Shown: piece by piece, positions 1-10,834 of the stretch
How positions within the stretch are numbered: the first letter of the stretch is position 1
Layout of the letters: the number at the start of each line of letters is the position of its first letter
DNA from: Puccinia triticina
Lineage: Eukaryota > Basidiomycota > Pucciniomycetes > Pucciniales > Pucciniaceae
DNA length: 64,000 nucleotides
Direction of reading: 5' to 3'
NCBI RefSeq assembly: GCF_026914185.1
Contig: NC_070565.1
Span: forward strand, 2,356,001 to 2,420,000
The notes under the pieces: generated by a model
Seen by the model: only the letters and a program-made list of their open reading frames with translations
Told to the model about the DNA's origin: nothing
Database searches by the model: none
Made by a program: the position numbers and the translations under genes

Positions 1-553
1 CCCAGTTGATCCCTCTGGTCCTTGGAATCTGGCTCCCATACTTGGCCAGGGGCCCGGAAGGACATCTGTGCAGCTAATGAGTGCTTGCTTGCTTTTTTTT
101 CCCTGCTTGAAGTGCTTTTTGAGTTGGTGGTCCACTCCACATACTCGCCCAATCATCATAAAACTCCTCGGCTGAGGTAGAGATTGTGATGGGATCTCAC
201 AACCATTCAAGGGAATTTGGACACATTGGCATGAGGGGAAGGCTTTGAGCTTGGCAAGATGGTGGGTTAAAAGTTTGCCCAAGAACTTGCCCTTGGGTTG
301 CTGCGCTGCACTGACATCAGTGGCACTTTTAGCACTGCGCAACGGTCTACCGCTGAGCCTCCAGCCCAACCAGTGTTAGCGCAGCGGTAAGAGCGCTGCA
401 CTCACATTGAATGCAGTGGCTTGCCGCGGACACCTGCTGTTGATCAGCATTAGCTCAGTGGTGCTCAAGGGTGCTAACACTGAAAATCAGTGCAGCACAA
501 TGGAAATTCCAACACTGGGTAATTACATTACACTATGTTATCCAACCTATCTC
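1..553. other. Gene-free stretch with clustered tRNA-like A-box motifs
   Basis: I see no gene here. Three stretches resemble the 5' half of a tRNA with its internal A box: plus strand near 376-410 and 448-485, and minus strand near 330-360. The one at 448-485 continues into a perfect 5-bp anticodon-type stem (CACTG...CAGTG). None has a matching acceptor stem or a good B box. They are best read as degenerate tRNA-derived repeat sequence. Related GCAGCGCAGTG words recur at 3135-3215. Confidence 0.35.
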
Positions 554-559
554 AGTAAT

Positions 560-730
560 CACCACGTGCAAAAACGGTTCATGTTACGTGATCAGGTTGC
601 ACGGTCCTGAAGCTGCTACATGAAATTCAATCCGCAGTCACTTTGTCTCTGCCTGCGGAATGAATGTCATGTTACGGCTTCAGGACCGAGCAACCTGATT
701 ACGTAACATGAACTGTTTTTGCACGCGGTG
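560..730. repeat. 171-bp imperfect palindrome (foldback/MITE-like)
   Basis: The two arms (about 560-637 and 653-730) are reverse complements with only a few mismatches and meet around position 645. The innermost arms are TCCGCAG and CTGCGGA. The arms carry CGTGCAAAAAC and the word TCATGTTACGT. There is no coding sequence. I could not identify a target duplication, so the boundaries are those of the complementarity only. Confidence 0.75.
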
Positions 731-836
731 AATGTAACTATTTTAGTTAAAGCAAGCTAGATTATCACTATCAGTAATGACCATTTGTTTTCCCAAAACC
801 GTAACGTAATGGCAGGTTTTTTTTTGTTTCCCCCCA

Positions 837-1209
837 AGATGGATAATGTAATGCATCCTGCCCCTGGATAATGCATTAGGGGGGTTCACAATAACAGTTT
901 TTGTTTCCCGCGGCTCCCAATTTGGTTAGTTGCGTTTGACATACTCGCTGCAAGAGCCCGCTCAAGCAACCTTATAGTGATACTTGGGTCCCCTAAAACT
1001 GTTATCCTGATTGTGAACCCCCCTATTATCAAATTGTAACAGATATTTCCTGTGAAGTGACCCATCCTCTGGATACACATAGATCAACACCTCCAAAATA
1101 CTTGAACAAGTCTTCCAGAAACTCAACTATGGCCAGAAGAAAAAAAAAATCAGATTTAGTTTGCTTGAAATCAGTTTTCCCAACCCCTATTTCATTACAT
1201 TATCCATCT
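837..1209. repeat. Outer inverted repeat around the Harbinger-type MITE
   Basis: AGATGGATAATGTAATG at 837-853 reappears as its exact reverse complement at 1193-1209. The 147-bp MITE at 878-1024 lies inside. The word ATAATGTAATG or its complement also occurs near 525, 865 and 1283, so this AT-rich block is probably one older foldback into which the MITE inserted. No terminal duplication was found. Confidence 0.5.
878..1024. mobile_element. PIF/Harbinger-type MITE, 147 bp
   Basis: The element begins AGGGGGGTTCACAAT and ends with the reverse complement of that sequence. It is flanked on both sides by the trinucleotide ATT (875-877 and 1025-1027), a 3-bp target duplication. The first 12 bases are the same as the ends of the complete Harbinger element at 46199-51596, whose target duplication is AAT, the same triplet on the other strand. 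It has no coding capacity. The inference is that it is a non-autonomous relative mobilised by the transposase family encoded at 46-51 kb. Confidence 0.85.
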
Positions 1210-1368
1210 CTTTGCTAGTAATTACAGTTTTTCACCCCTACAGAAATGTAACATATGATATAAAAAATAGTCTCCATCACGTGATAATGTAATGCAGACA
1301 AAAAACTCAAAGTATCTGATGATAATAATGTAGGAAATTACTGATAATGATAATGATAAAAAAACATT

Positions 1369-3061
1369 GGACCTACTTCGCGCAGCAGCAAAAATCTCTT
1401 TGCGCACAGAATGGACCGTCCCCCAACGTCAAGCCCGCTGTGCGCGCAAGCCAAAAAATACTTCACGCACAGCAACTTCCCCTGAAAGAAGGAGGGAGTT
1501 TTTCTGGGTTTTTTTTGGATGGCTCAAAAGAGGGGGTCTTGCTTGCCCCCTCCAAAAAATCTTGGTTTTTTTGGAGGTGTCCTCCATCATGTAATTTTTT
1601 TTATAATATGAATCCAAAAAATAAGCTCCCCCTGCCCCAATAACCCACCCCGGGGAATTTTGACCTGCCAAAACTCAAGCGGTTGGGTATGCAGCCCCTC
1701 GAAAAGAAAGTTCGAGGGGCAGCAGCTCCGGCTAACTCCCAGCCGCCGTGCCGTGCCAATGGCCGGCACAGGCCATCAAGCGGAGTTACACGCTCCCTGA
1801 TGACCGGCCAGCACAGACTACTGGTCATTGAGGGAATCATGTACTCCTCTTGATGGCCACTCTGTTTCGGTCATCAACAGGAGTACAAACTTCCCTCAAT
1901 GAAGTTCCGGTCACAAGGGGAGTGTTCACTCCTCTTGACAACCGGAGCAACTGGGCCATCAAGGGGAGTACGTACATACATACTCCTCTCTTGATGACCG
2001 GAACATTCCGGTCATCAAGAGGAATAAATCCTTCCCTTGATGACCGAGTCCGTTCCGGTCATCGAGGGGGGTGTTCACTCCTCTCAATGACCGGGTCCGT
2101 GCCGGTCATTGAGAGGAGTACATACTTCCCTCAATGACCGGAGCAATTGGGTCATCGAGGGGAGTATGTAATCCTCTCAATGACTGGGCTTGTTCCAGTC
2201 ATCAAGGGGAATGTTCACTCCTCTCAACAACCGGAGCAATCGGGTCATCGAGGTTGTACTCTTCTCGATGACCGGAACGTCCCGGGCATTCTTGGAGGAG
2301 TACGTACTCCTCTTGGTGACCTGGTTGCTCCGGTTGTCAAGAGGAGTGAACACTCCCCTCGATGACCGGAACAGGCCCGGTCATTGAGGGGGTGTTCACT
2401 CCTCTTGATCGAGGTGAGCCGGAACGGACCTGGTCACCAAGGGAAGTATGTACTCCTCTCGATGACCAGGTCCGTTACAGTCATTGAGGGGGTGTTCACT
2501 CCTCTCAATGACCGGGTCCGTGTTGGTCATCAAGAGGAGTACATACTTCCCTTGATGGCCGGGTCCAAGTGAACACCCCCTCGATGACCAGCAATTTGTG
2601 CCACATGCACACAGGTGCTGGCCGGTCATTGGGGGAGTGTGTGACTCCGCTTGATGGCCTGTGCCAGCCATTGGCACGGCGGCTGGGGGATAGCCAGGCC
2701 CGGAGTTGCTTCCCCTCGAAGTTTCTTTTCAAGGGGCTGGGTACCCAACCGCTGAAGTCTTAGCGGTGAAAAGTCCCTGGGGTGGGCTATCGGGGTAGCG
2801 GGTGCCTTTTTTTGGATTAATATTATGATTTTTTTTTTACATGACAAGGACACCTCCAAAAAATCTAATATTTTTTGGAAAGGGCAGTTAAGACCCCCTC
2901 TTTTGATCCATCAAAAAGAATTTGGGAAAAATCCCCTCCTTCTTTTGGGAGAAGTCGCTGTGCGCAAAGTATTTCTCCGCTTGCGCGCACAGCGGGATTG
3001 ACGTCGGGGGACGGTCGATTCTGTGCGCGAAGAGTTTTTCGCTGCTGCGCAAAGTAGGTCC
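1369..3061. mobile_element. MULE-like foldback element with about 450-bp terminal inverted repeats
   Basis: The left end starts GGACCTACTTCGCGCAGCAG and the right end is its near-perfect reverse complement (GGACCTACTTTGCGCAGCAG). The complementarity continues for roughly 450 bp on each side (1369-1815 and 2610-3061). The direct repeat AAAAAACATT flanks both ends (1359-1368 and 3062-3071), a 9-10-bp target duplication as expected for Mutator-like elements. Between the arms lies a dense array of short palindromes. No transposase is present; the open frames on both strands here are inverted-repeat shadows. The same end sequence recurs at 37330-37372 and 41561-42504. Confidence 0.75.
1800..2640. 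repeat. Array of short palindromic units
   Basis: The central part of the foldback is a run of variants of CTCAATGACCGG and its complement CCGGTCATTGAG, separated by spacers such as AGTACATACTTCC and GTGTTCACTCCT. Each unit is itself palindromic, so the sequence can form many small hairpins as well as one long one. Unit spacing is irregular, roughly 30-65 bp. Confidence 0.75.
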
Positions 3062-3457
3062 AAAAAACATTATGTTACCGTTATACTACCATTACTGGTA
3101 ATTCAACTGCCCAGTGTTGATGGAATCAGTGGTTGGTGCAGCGCTTGTCCGTCTGCTATTCAGTGCAGCGCAGTGCTCCCAAAAACCGCTGCGCTGTTTG
3201 CAGCGCAGTGGTTTCACCGTTGCTTGGCTTTGGTGATCACTAGGCAGGCTATGGAGGCCACTTTGGCACCCAGACAGGACAGAGGCTTGAGCCGCACCCT
3301 GATGGGGCGGAGACGGACGTTCACCTAACAAATTTTATGAGTTGTTTATATGTGTATGTAATTGATGAAAGGGATTATGTACAGTGGTTACATTATTTAA
3401 TGGGAATGGGAATTTGAGCTCCCAAAATTGCCCACTAAAATAGTGCAGAGTATATTT
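3062..3457. other. Gene-free spacer
   Basis: I see no gene here. The stretch 3135-3215 repeats GCAGCGCAGTG-type words similar to those at 300-420. The remainder is unremarkable sequence leading into the Tc1/mariner relic. Confidence 0.4.
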
Positions 3458-3899
3458 TGAGTTATGCAGATCAGCAGCCAGATCCCCCTGTTGGGGCCCA
3501 GGCTTCCCCAATCATTGAAGTGTGTGATTTCCACTCCACAGCGCCAAATTGCAAAGTATGCCACGGTGATTCATCAACCCCTACGCCAAATTACTTGCTG
3601 TGGAGTTCTGGATGGAGAGGATGCCTGTCAACAATATCAAGAGAGTTCTTCACATTAGTTTTTCAATCAGCTCGATATACCAATGGGTCAAACTTTTTGA
3701 CAATACAGGCTGTGTCATAAGAGACCCCAATGTGTACAAGCCACGCGGACCCAAGTTTATTTTACCAGATGATATTCAAGACAAGCTCTGGGAGTACCTC
3801 AACAAAAATCCAACTGCTTACTTGGATGAGGTCCAAGAATGGCTTTACAAGCAGCATGATATCCTTGTCTGCATTTCAACCATTGATCAAACCCTTTGA
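3458..3899 (+). pseudogene. Tc1/mariner-type transposase, N-terminal DNA-binding fragment
   Basis: The reading frame at 3600-3899 gives a helix-turn-helix-like segment, with ISSIYQWVKLFDNTG followed by a KPRGPKFILPDD stretch and then LDEVQEWLYKQHD. This spacing is typical of the DNA-binding half of Tc1/mariner transposases of basidiomycetes. A neighbouring frame (3464-3658) seems to carry the preceding part (RQIAKYATVIHQ), so at least one frameshift separates them. The DDE catalytic half is absent, because the frame ends at 3899 just before the foldback repeat at 3917. A second relic of the same superfamily lies at 14240-15276. Confidence 0.6.
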
Positions 3900-3916
3900 A
3901 ATTGGATGTGTATCAG

Positions 3917-4816
3917 CACCAGGAAAATAAAATAGTCAGTTGATGACAAGTGACATTACACCAGCTCCAGCCAGCTACCCACCATCTATCCAATATCTAT
4001 CCACTATCTACCCAATCTCCCAACCATCTCTTCAACTTCCAAAATTTACCAAGGAGGTCCTGTTCAGTTTTTGATGAGCCCGACTGATCCTCAGTTCTGT
4101 CCGGCTGATACTCAGCTTTGGTACCCAGCTCATAATCAGCTTTTTTGCCCAGCTCATACTCAGCTTTTTCATGCAGCTCACTCTCAGAATTTGAATAAAG
4201 CCTTTTGACCAGTAATTGCCCAGGTGATGCTCAGCTTTGTACTAGTCCTGGCGCAGCTGATGCTCAGCTTTGTACAAGTCTTTGCTCAGCCTTTTCCTAG
4301 TCCTGTCCCAGCTGACACTCAGCTTTGACCCAGTCCTGGGCCAGCTGGCCAGCTGATGCTCAGCTTGCTGAGTATCAGCTGAGCTAGGCCAGGGAAAAAG
4401 ATGGGAATCAGCTTGGACAGGATCAGAGCTGAAAATCAGTTAGGCTAGGTCCAAAGATGAGCATAAGCTGAGCCACGGCCAAGGCTGAGCGTCAGCTGTG
4501 CCAGGGCCAAAGATGATAATCAGGTGGCCAGTGCCAAAGCTGAGCATCAGCTGGGCCAGGGGAAAAACTGAGCATCGGCTGAGCCAGGGTAAAAGCTGAG
4601 CATCAGCTGAGTCAAGGTAAAAGCTGAGCATCAGCTGGGCCAGGGCCAAAGCTGAGCATAATCTGGTTTTTTCACATTGAGTGCTTTGATCCTGACAACT
4701 ATCATGTGGGCCCTAGATGTGCTGGTGGAGAGGAGCAGCATTGGAGCAGTGTTGGAGCTGGAAACAAAGCTGTATCATGTCACTTGCCATCAATTGACTA
4801 CTTTTTTCTCCTGGTG
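3917..4816. mobile_element. 0.9-kb foldback element built from an inverted repeat array
   Basis: The ends are CACCAGGAAAATAAAATAGT and, in reverse complement, CACCAGGAGAAAAAAGTAGT. The inverted match runs about 46 bp. Inside, units like CAGCTGATGCTCAGCTTTG are repeated in plus orientation from about 4080 to 4370. The array then flips to the reverse-complement orientation (AAGCTGAGCATCAGCTG) up to about 4660. There is no open frame beyond repeat shadows. I found no target duplication, so the superfamily is unknown. Confidence 0.6.
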
Positions 4817-4884
4817 TGAGCCCCTGAATTTTGGCCTGGCTTTGGTTGCTTGATTGAAATGGATCCTCAACCACGGCGACTGTT

Positions 4885-5169
4885 TCAAAGCTTGTCTTTC
4901 CACTCTTTGAAAATCCCTGGATTGTCGAGTGTCATGTTGTTGGAATGGCTAAAAACACCTGTGACCCCGTTAGACACTGCAATCATCCATTTTATTTTTG
5001 GTGATTCAGAGTTGAAATCCGCACGAACCAAGCTGCCCAGGTTAGCAGTCTGGTTGTTCATCAGTTCCGCTATTCTGTGTTGGACTTTGTCTAGGCTGGC
5101 AAACAGGGGGTGCATTTTGATTGAACATCCTCTTGGTTGTTTGTAGCAAAAAGGTGCAACTGGGATCAT
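4885..5169 (-). CDS. Unrecognised open frame beside the copia LTR
   Basis: A 94-codon frame opens with ATG at 5167-5169, directly abutting the terminal repeat of the copia element. It ends in a stop at 4885 after a lysine-rich stretch (KEWKDKL). I see no recognisable domain. It contains a run compatible with a short coiled coil (LDKVQHRIAELMNNQ). It could be the gag remnant of another retroelement into which copia 1 inserted, or a chance frame. I cannot assign a function. Confidence 0.25.
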   Translation of the reverse strand: MIPVAPFCYKQPRGCSIKMHPLFASLDKVQHRIAELMNNQTANLGSLVRADFNSESPKIKWMIAVSNGVTGVFSHSNNMTLDNPGIFKEWKDKL

Positions 5170-5339
5170 GTTACCGCGGCGTCCTTGTCTGGGTGGCTTG
5201 GGGACGTAGACAGTGATGTGGGTGAAGACAACTCTCAGAGATGATATTACATGTAGAGAAACAGGGAGCTAGTTTATATACATGTAATCTCAGGGGGGTC
5301 TAGATGAGTCTTTGTGGTAACCCATTTGGGTTTACAACA
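5169..5339 (-). repeat. Copia 1 terminal repeat (3' LTR), about 171 bp
   Basis: On the minus strand a purine tract (GGTGAGGGGGGAG, 5340-5352) is followed by TGTTGTAAACCC at 5339. The segment ends with GCGGTAACA at 5169, so it starts TGTT and ends AACA as an LTR should. A TATA-like TATATAAACT lies inside, read on the minus strand around 5270-5281. The first bases form a small hairpin (GTAAACCCAAATGGGTTAC). The 5' LTR is missing because the element is truncated near 9827. The length is short for copia, and the inner boundary is inferred from the TG..CA rule. Confidence 0.55.
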
Positions 5340-5347
5340 CTCCCCCC

Positions 5348-8300
5348 TCACCTAGAAACCCAGCTTCTGCTATTCTCCATTCTACCCATGATTCTCCCCC
5401 GAAAATGTTTGAAAGGCTCTCTTCCTAGGGCTTTGGTGAAAATGTCAGCTAGTTGATGTTTAGTTGGCACCCATATCAGCTCAGTCTTTTTTTTGTGTAG
5501 TGCTTGGTTAGTCAGATAGAATTCCCTTTCCACATGTCTGACCTGTTTGGTTGCGGAATCATTGGTGCTTACTCTTATGGCCGACTGATTATTGCAATGT
5601 AGTAAACCGGTAAAAGTCTGTTTCAGCACATCTGTCAGTAAACATATGCCTGACCCATAAAACCTGTCTTGTGCCAATGCCAAGCGCCATGTATTCTGCT
5701 TGGCATGTTGAAGATGCAATGGTTGCAAAGCGGCGCGATGTCCAGAGCACAGGGCATCCAAAAAAGGAGATCAGTACCCTGTAGGTTGATTTCGCAAACT
5801 CGCCCCCCCATGATGCGTCACAAAAACATTTCAGTGGCTTCACAGAGTTGTCAGGGTACAGATCTAACAACAGGTCACGTGAGTCAGCTAGGTATCCGAT
5901 CAGGTGTTGTACCGCTTTCCAGTGTGCTGGTCCTGGAGACGCAGAAAAACAGGCAAGCAGGTTGACTGCAAAACAAATGTCAGGTCTGCTGCCTACCGCC
6001 AGGTAGCTAAACATCCCTATGACAGACAGATAAGCGGTAGACGTGCTTGTGTCACTATTAGGGTCAGTGATCAGATCTACAGAGGGTGGTAGAGGAGTTT
6101 TGGTTGTGATGATACCATCCCAGTGGGACTCTAGAATGTTGTTGATGAGTTTGGATTGTCGGAGCTGGAAACCTGCGTTGTTCCTCTTAATGTCAAGTCC
6201 CACGATGGAATCTAAACTTTCAGTCCACTTTATCTTTAGCAGCCCTTTCAGGCCATCTTCCAAACGCCGTAGGAGAGGGTCACATGAGCCGGTGACTATC
6301 CCGTCATCAACGTGTATCCAAATGATCCTGCGTTTGTCTTGGTGTTTCACAGTGTATAGACTGTTGTTGTACTGACTTGCCTCAAAACCCAGTTTATTCA
6401 GAACACCCTTTAGGTGTAGCCACCAGCACCTCGCAGCTTGCTTTGTTCCGTACAATGCTTTGTGTAGCAGTAGAGCTTCACCAGGCTTGACATCCATGCC
6501 TTCCGGCGCCTCGACCCAGACCTCTTCATCAATTGTTGCATTTAGGTATGCTGCTACAAAATCAAAAGAATAGATTTTCCAGTTGAACTTGGCTGCTAAG
6601 GTTAGTATTAAACGCATTGAGACAAAAGTTGCTGTTGGAGCAAAAGTCGCCAGGTAGTCTAGTCCAACAACTTGAGTGAACCCTTTGGCAACATACCTCG
6701 CTTTGTACCTGATGGTCTTTCTGGTCTCATCCGTTTTTTTGGCAAAAACCCAGCGTCCTTTCAGTGGTTGGCAGCCTTTGGGTACCACTTTGACCAACCA
6801 CACCTTCATCGCCGCCAGGTTTCCTAGTTCTTCATCAATGGCCGCCTTCCATTTCTTCCAATCTTTTGACTTTTGTGCCTGTTTAAATGTCTTTGGTACG
6901 TTAGTGGCGAAGAAAGTGCATTCTAGGAGAATGCTGTCAACAATTAGTTCCTGTTTTGCACATCTTTCTTCATCAGTAAAATTCCCTAACTCCATCATGT
7001 TCACAATGTAAGAGACATCTGATTTGCGCTTGGCACATGATATTGCTTGCCTGGGCCCCGGTGTTTTCTGTTGATTCAACATCGCGGGTATCACACCGGT
7101 TGGTTGTGGTGCCGCTTGACTACCAGTGGCCGGTCTTGAAGGTTGGGGGGGTTTGTTGGGCCACTCTACCAGCGCCGATGCAATCAGCTGATTGGTGTCC
7201 TTGATCAGGAAAACCCATCCTTTGCTGTCATCACAATTCGCCACAACCCTTCCTTCCAGAGCCCTGTTGTTGAGCTATTTTCTCTTTTCCGACGGAACGT
7301 GGAGGAAACCCCGTTGTCCAAAACATTTCCACCTGTCACACAAGGGCTTAAAACCATAGAAACTTTCAAAAGGAGTTAGCAAGCCACTGCGCTTATTTGG
7401 GATCATGTTGAGTGTGTTGCAAGCCAAAACCCCAGAAGGGTTTCCCCATACCACTGTTGTTCTGTTGAACCTCTCAATCACCCCATTTTGGTAGTGATGA
7501 TACGGGAGGGCTTGCTCGGCCTTGATACCCTTCTCTCTGACAAACACACCAAATGTGTTGCTGGAGAATTCCCTCCCATTGTCAGTTTGAATGATCTTGA
7601 CATGTTCACCAGTCTGTTGTTCCCAACACTTGATTGTTTTGATGAGAAACCCCTTGGCCTGATCCTTATTTATCAGCGCTTTTGCTTCACTGAAGCCGGT
7701 GGCAAGATCTTGAATGGTCAGTAAGTATTTCCCTTTGTTGAATCTTTCTTCTTTGAAAGGTCCAACTATATCAGCTGTGATAACCCCCAGCTTACTTATT
7801 TCTCAATCTGATGTCAACAATTGGTTTTTGTTGAGACTTTTGCTCCTTGCACATACATCGCACTTTGCCCTTGGGAAGCGACAATGGGAGGCCTACACAT
7901 AATTTCTCCTGAATGATTTGTTGAACTTGCCTCATGCTGGTGTGTCCAAAAAGCCTGTGATAATATAGAAGCACTTTCTCATTGCTGGTGAGGCTGTTAG
8001 TAATAACTGTCCCTTTCTCTCTTGGATCAATGTTGAGTGGGGTCACAAAAGGCTGTTGTCTCATCTTCACACATGTGTCAGTGGACACTGGGCAAAGGTT
8101 TGGAGGGCATGGGGGCATAGGATTGCATGGCGCAGAAGAAGAGAACAAGGTGGGCATATGTGGAACAGGGGCAGAAGAGGGAACAGGTTTGGGAAATATC
8201 CAGTGATTTTGTCCTGCAATGAACGGACATTGGAAGACAAGGACATTGTCTTTGCTGTATATTAGGAAACAGTCCTGTTTCACGTCATACGCGAAATACA

Positions 8301-9827
8301 CATTAGCCTTACGGAGAGCGGCAAGGGATATGAGTGTGGAGCAAGCAATCTCACGGTGGAGAACCCCGTGGATGGTAACTCTTTGGTTATTGACTCTGCT
8401 GAACGTCAAGTCTCCTTTGCCAGTGATATAGGCATTGTTCCCGGAGGTAGCTACTTTGAGAGGAATGGGGCGGGAGAAACAACAAAAATTAGAGAACAAG
8501 CTGAAATTACCACACAAATGGTGTGATGCACCTGAATCTACAACTGGTGTTTGATTGGACACGTCGGCCAGTGCGTGATCAAATTGCAGATTGGCGAGGT
8601 CGTCAGCCACATTGCCGAGCTCCACCATTCTGGCCGTGGATTCTTCAGGGGCAGCCTCAGCAGTGTTGGCCGTGCTTGCTAGTGGACGTGTGCACTGACT
8701 CGACGCTTTGGGTGGATTGCCGACTCTTTGGAGGCGGTACTGAGGGCGGCAGTTGTTGGCTGGTCTGCTCGTGGGGATTTGGCCAAACTGTTGCTGAGCC
8801 GGCCGGCGGTTTTGCAACGCCGGGCCATGTGTCTGTGGATAGACACCCACAAAATCCGATGGAGTGACAATTGGGTAGAACGACTGAAAACCTTTCTGCA
8901 TCGGGGGTTGAGGCGGTGCTTGTTGGAACGGTCCTTGGGTTCTGGGCTGGAAACGGTTCCGAGTGGTCTGGGGTTGTTGGCGTAGGGGGCAATCGCGGAG
9001 AAGGTGATCTGGAGATCGGCATTGCCAGCACAGTCCGGCTTGCATGGCCATGAAATCATGTGCGTTGGGTGTGTTGTCTGGGTGGGTCATGTATTGTCCC
9101 GTCTGCAGCTGTTGGTCTTGCGGATGCAATCCAAAAAGTTGGGCGGTCTCCGCGTGCATGGCCAGAGGGGAAGCAGTGGTCTGTGTGAGTGTTTGATTGG
9201 CAGTCTGCAGGGTTTGTTGCCGATGAATGATGTCAATCAAACAGATCATGCCTTCAAAATCAAGTGGTGGTCGATCTGGGGTTGCAGTTTGGTAATTGAT
9301 CTCAATATGTCGGTCAAATTCCTCTTAAAGGGCTGGAACTGAGTGTAATCCATCCTGGGGGAACAGTCCCGACCAGAAATCTCGCGTGAAAGGATCCCCA
9401 TATCTTCAAGGTCATTGAAGATGTTGCCAATTTTGGTTGCAATGGCCGGTGTCGAGATGCTGTCCGTGACAGTGAAAGATTTCAGTCGCCGGAAAAGATG
9501 AAGGATTGCCGCTCGACTCAGTGTATGGAACCTGGATTGTAGGTTCTGATACATCTGATGGGAGTTAGCAACGTGTTGGAGACTTTGACAAAGACTCTGG
9601 TCAAGAGAGTTCAACATCACCAAGCGGCCAATACGTTTGTGGAGCCGGTTGGTTGCAGGGTGGTGGAAGAAATACAAAACGCCAGTCCCGTCACGCATTC
9701 AACCATCAATAAAATCGACCCACTCATTCCAGTTTGATCCATCTGCCTTCAGTCGGTCCTCATTGCGAACTTGGCCGTTGATGCTGCCAATGATGGATGC
9801 GGCAATCCGGTTGATATTATCAAATTC
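5348..9827 (-). pseudogene. Copia 1: degraded Ty1/copia gag-pol
   Basis: Reading the minus strand from 9827 down: a gag segment (NWNEWVDFIDG, then a stop TGA near 9699), a zinc knuckle (CWQCRSPDHLLRDC, about 9130), a protease motif (PVVDSGASHHLCG, about 8530), a GAG-pre-integrase region, an integrase core ending in PYHHYQNGVIERFNR (about 7480), and a reverse transcriptase with FKARYVAKGF-like, SFDFVAAYLNA and IWIHVDDG motifs (5589-7244). RNase H follows (TRQVLW, then HCNNQSAIRVS and ADIFTKALG) to 5348. The frame is broken by the gag stop and by shifts near 9290, 7793, 7270 and 5640. It cannot encode a full polyprotein. The 5' end stops abruptly at a junction with an oppositely oriented copia scrap. 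Confidence 0.9.
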
Positions 9828-10830
9828 ACCTATGCTCCTACAGCTTCAACACTTTGACTCCTCATCTCCATTGCCATTTCACACAAGTTTGCAATGGTTG
9901 CCTTTGATGTTAGCTCAGCTTATCTATACAGTCCAATTGAGGAAGAAGTTTATGTCCAACCTCCAGTGGAAATTGATCCTTCACTGGAAGGAAAGGTCAT
10001 GTGTTTGAAGAAGGCTCTATACAGGACAAAGCAAGCTGCGCAGAGTTGATGGTGTTTCTTTAAGAAATCTGTTAATAAGTGGCTCTGAAGCTAGTGAAAT
10101 GGAACCTTTGCTCTACTTGTTCAGGCGCTATGAAGATTTCATCATCATATGGTTATATTTAGATGATGGCTTTGCTTTTTTGTCAGATAAGTCACTTCTC
10201 CGCAAACTTTGGGTGGGTATGGAGATTCAGCTACAAATTAAATGGTGCAAAAATGTACAATGCCTTGTTGGAATTGATTTTTTTTGGGACGGAGACCACC
10301 TCTTGTAGAAGCATACCAACAGAAAACTTATGGACACCATTGTCCCCTGCCAGAAACAGAACTGGAGATATCTGCTGGGGATCCAATGGATGAAACGGCT
10401 TTTTGGTCTTTCATAATCGGGTCTTTGATGTATCTCATGTGCAGAAAACAGCCCAACTTGGCTTATGTGGTGAATCTGCTTGCAAGGTTCTGCGCAACAC
10501 CATTGGAATCACATTGGACGGTGTTAGACTGGCTTATTGGTTATTTGGCAAAGACAATGGGGAAAGCACTCATGTAAAAGCGAGGATCAAGAGAACTTCA
10601 TCTCTGGATGGACACAAATTGGTGAGCACAAGAAATCAACAACTGGATAATTGCATGGGGGTCAAAGAGGCAGACTGTGATGGCAATGTCAACATGCGCA
10701 GTGGAGTACCTGGCGCTATCAGAGGAATATCACCAACTGGCACACCTGCTCAACATCTTTGGCAAAATTGGATTTTAACTGCAAGTGGCAATGCACTGGA
10801 ACAATGAAGCGGCCATTAAGATTCCTGATG
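9828..10830 (+). pseudogene. Copia reverse transcriptase/RNase H scrap
   Basis: The plus strand begins in the middle of reverse transcriptase (TYAPTAS, then FAMVAFDVSSAYLYS and LKKALYRTKQAA). It continues through LYLDDGFAFLSD, LVGIDFFWDG, PNLAYVVNLLARF and SHWT. Each motif is in a different frame, with many stops. The LYLDDGFA/IDF wording is closer to the fragment at 21217-21760 than to copia 1 or copia 2, so these two scraps belong to another copia lineage. It abuts copia 1 head-to-head at about 9827. Confidence 0.8.
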
Positions 10831-10834
10831 CAAG

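Noticed and set aside
877..1025. TA target duplication (Tc1/mariner-type) for the 147-bp MITE
   Set aside because: TA also flanks the G-run, but the complete element with the same ends shows a 3-bp AAT duplication and an A as first base. ATT fits here in the same way.
1347..1840. Open frames on both strands at 1.3-1.8 and 2.4-3.3 kb
   Set aside because: They mirror each other because they lie in the long inverted repeats of the foldback element.
1800..2640. CRISPR-like array of repeats and spacers
   Set aside because: Units are variable, palindromic and irregularly spaced, they lie inside a eukaryotic foldback element, and there is no cas gene.
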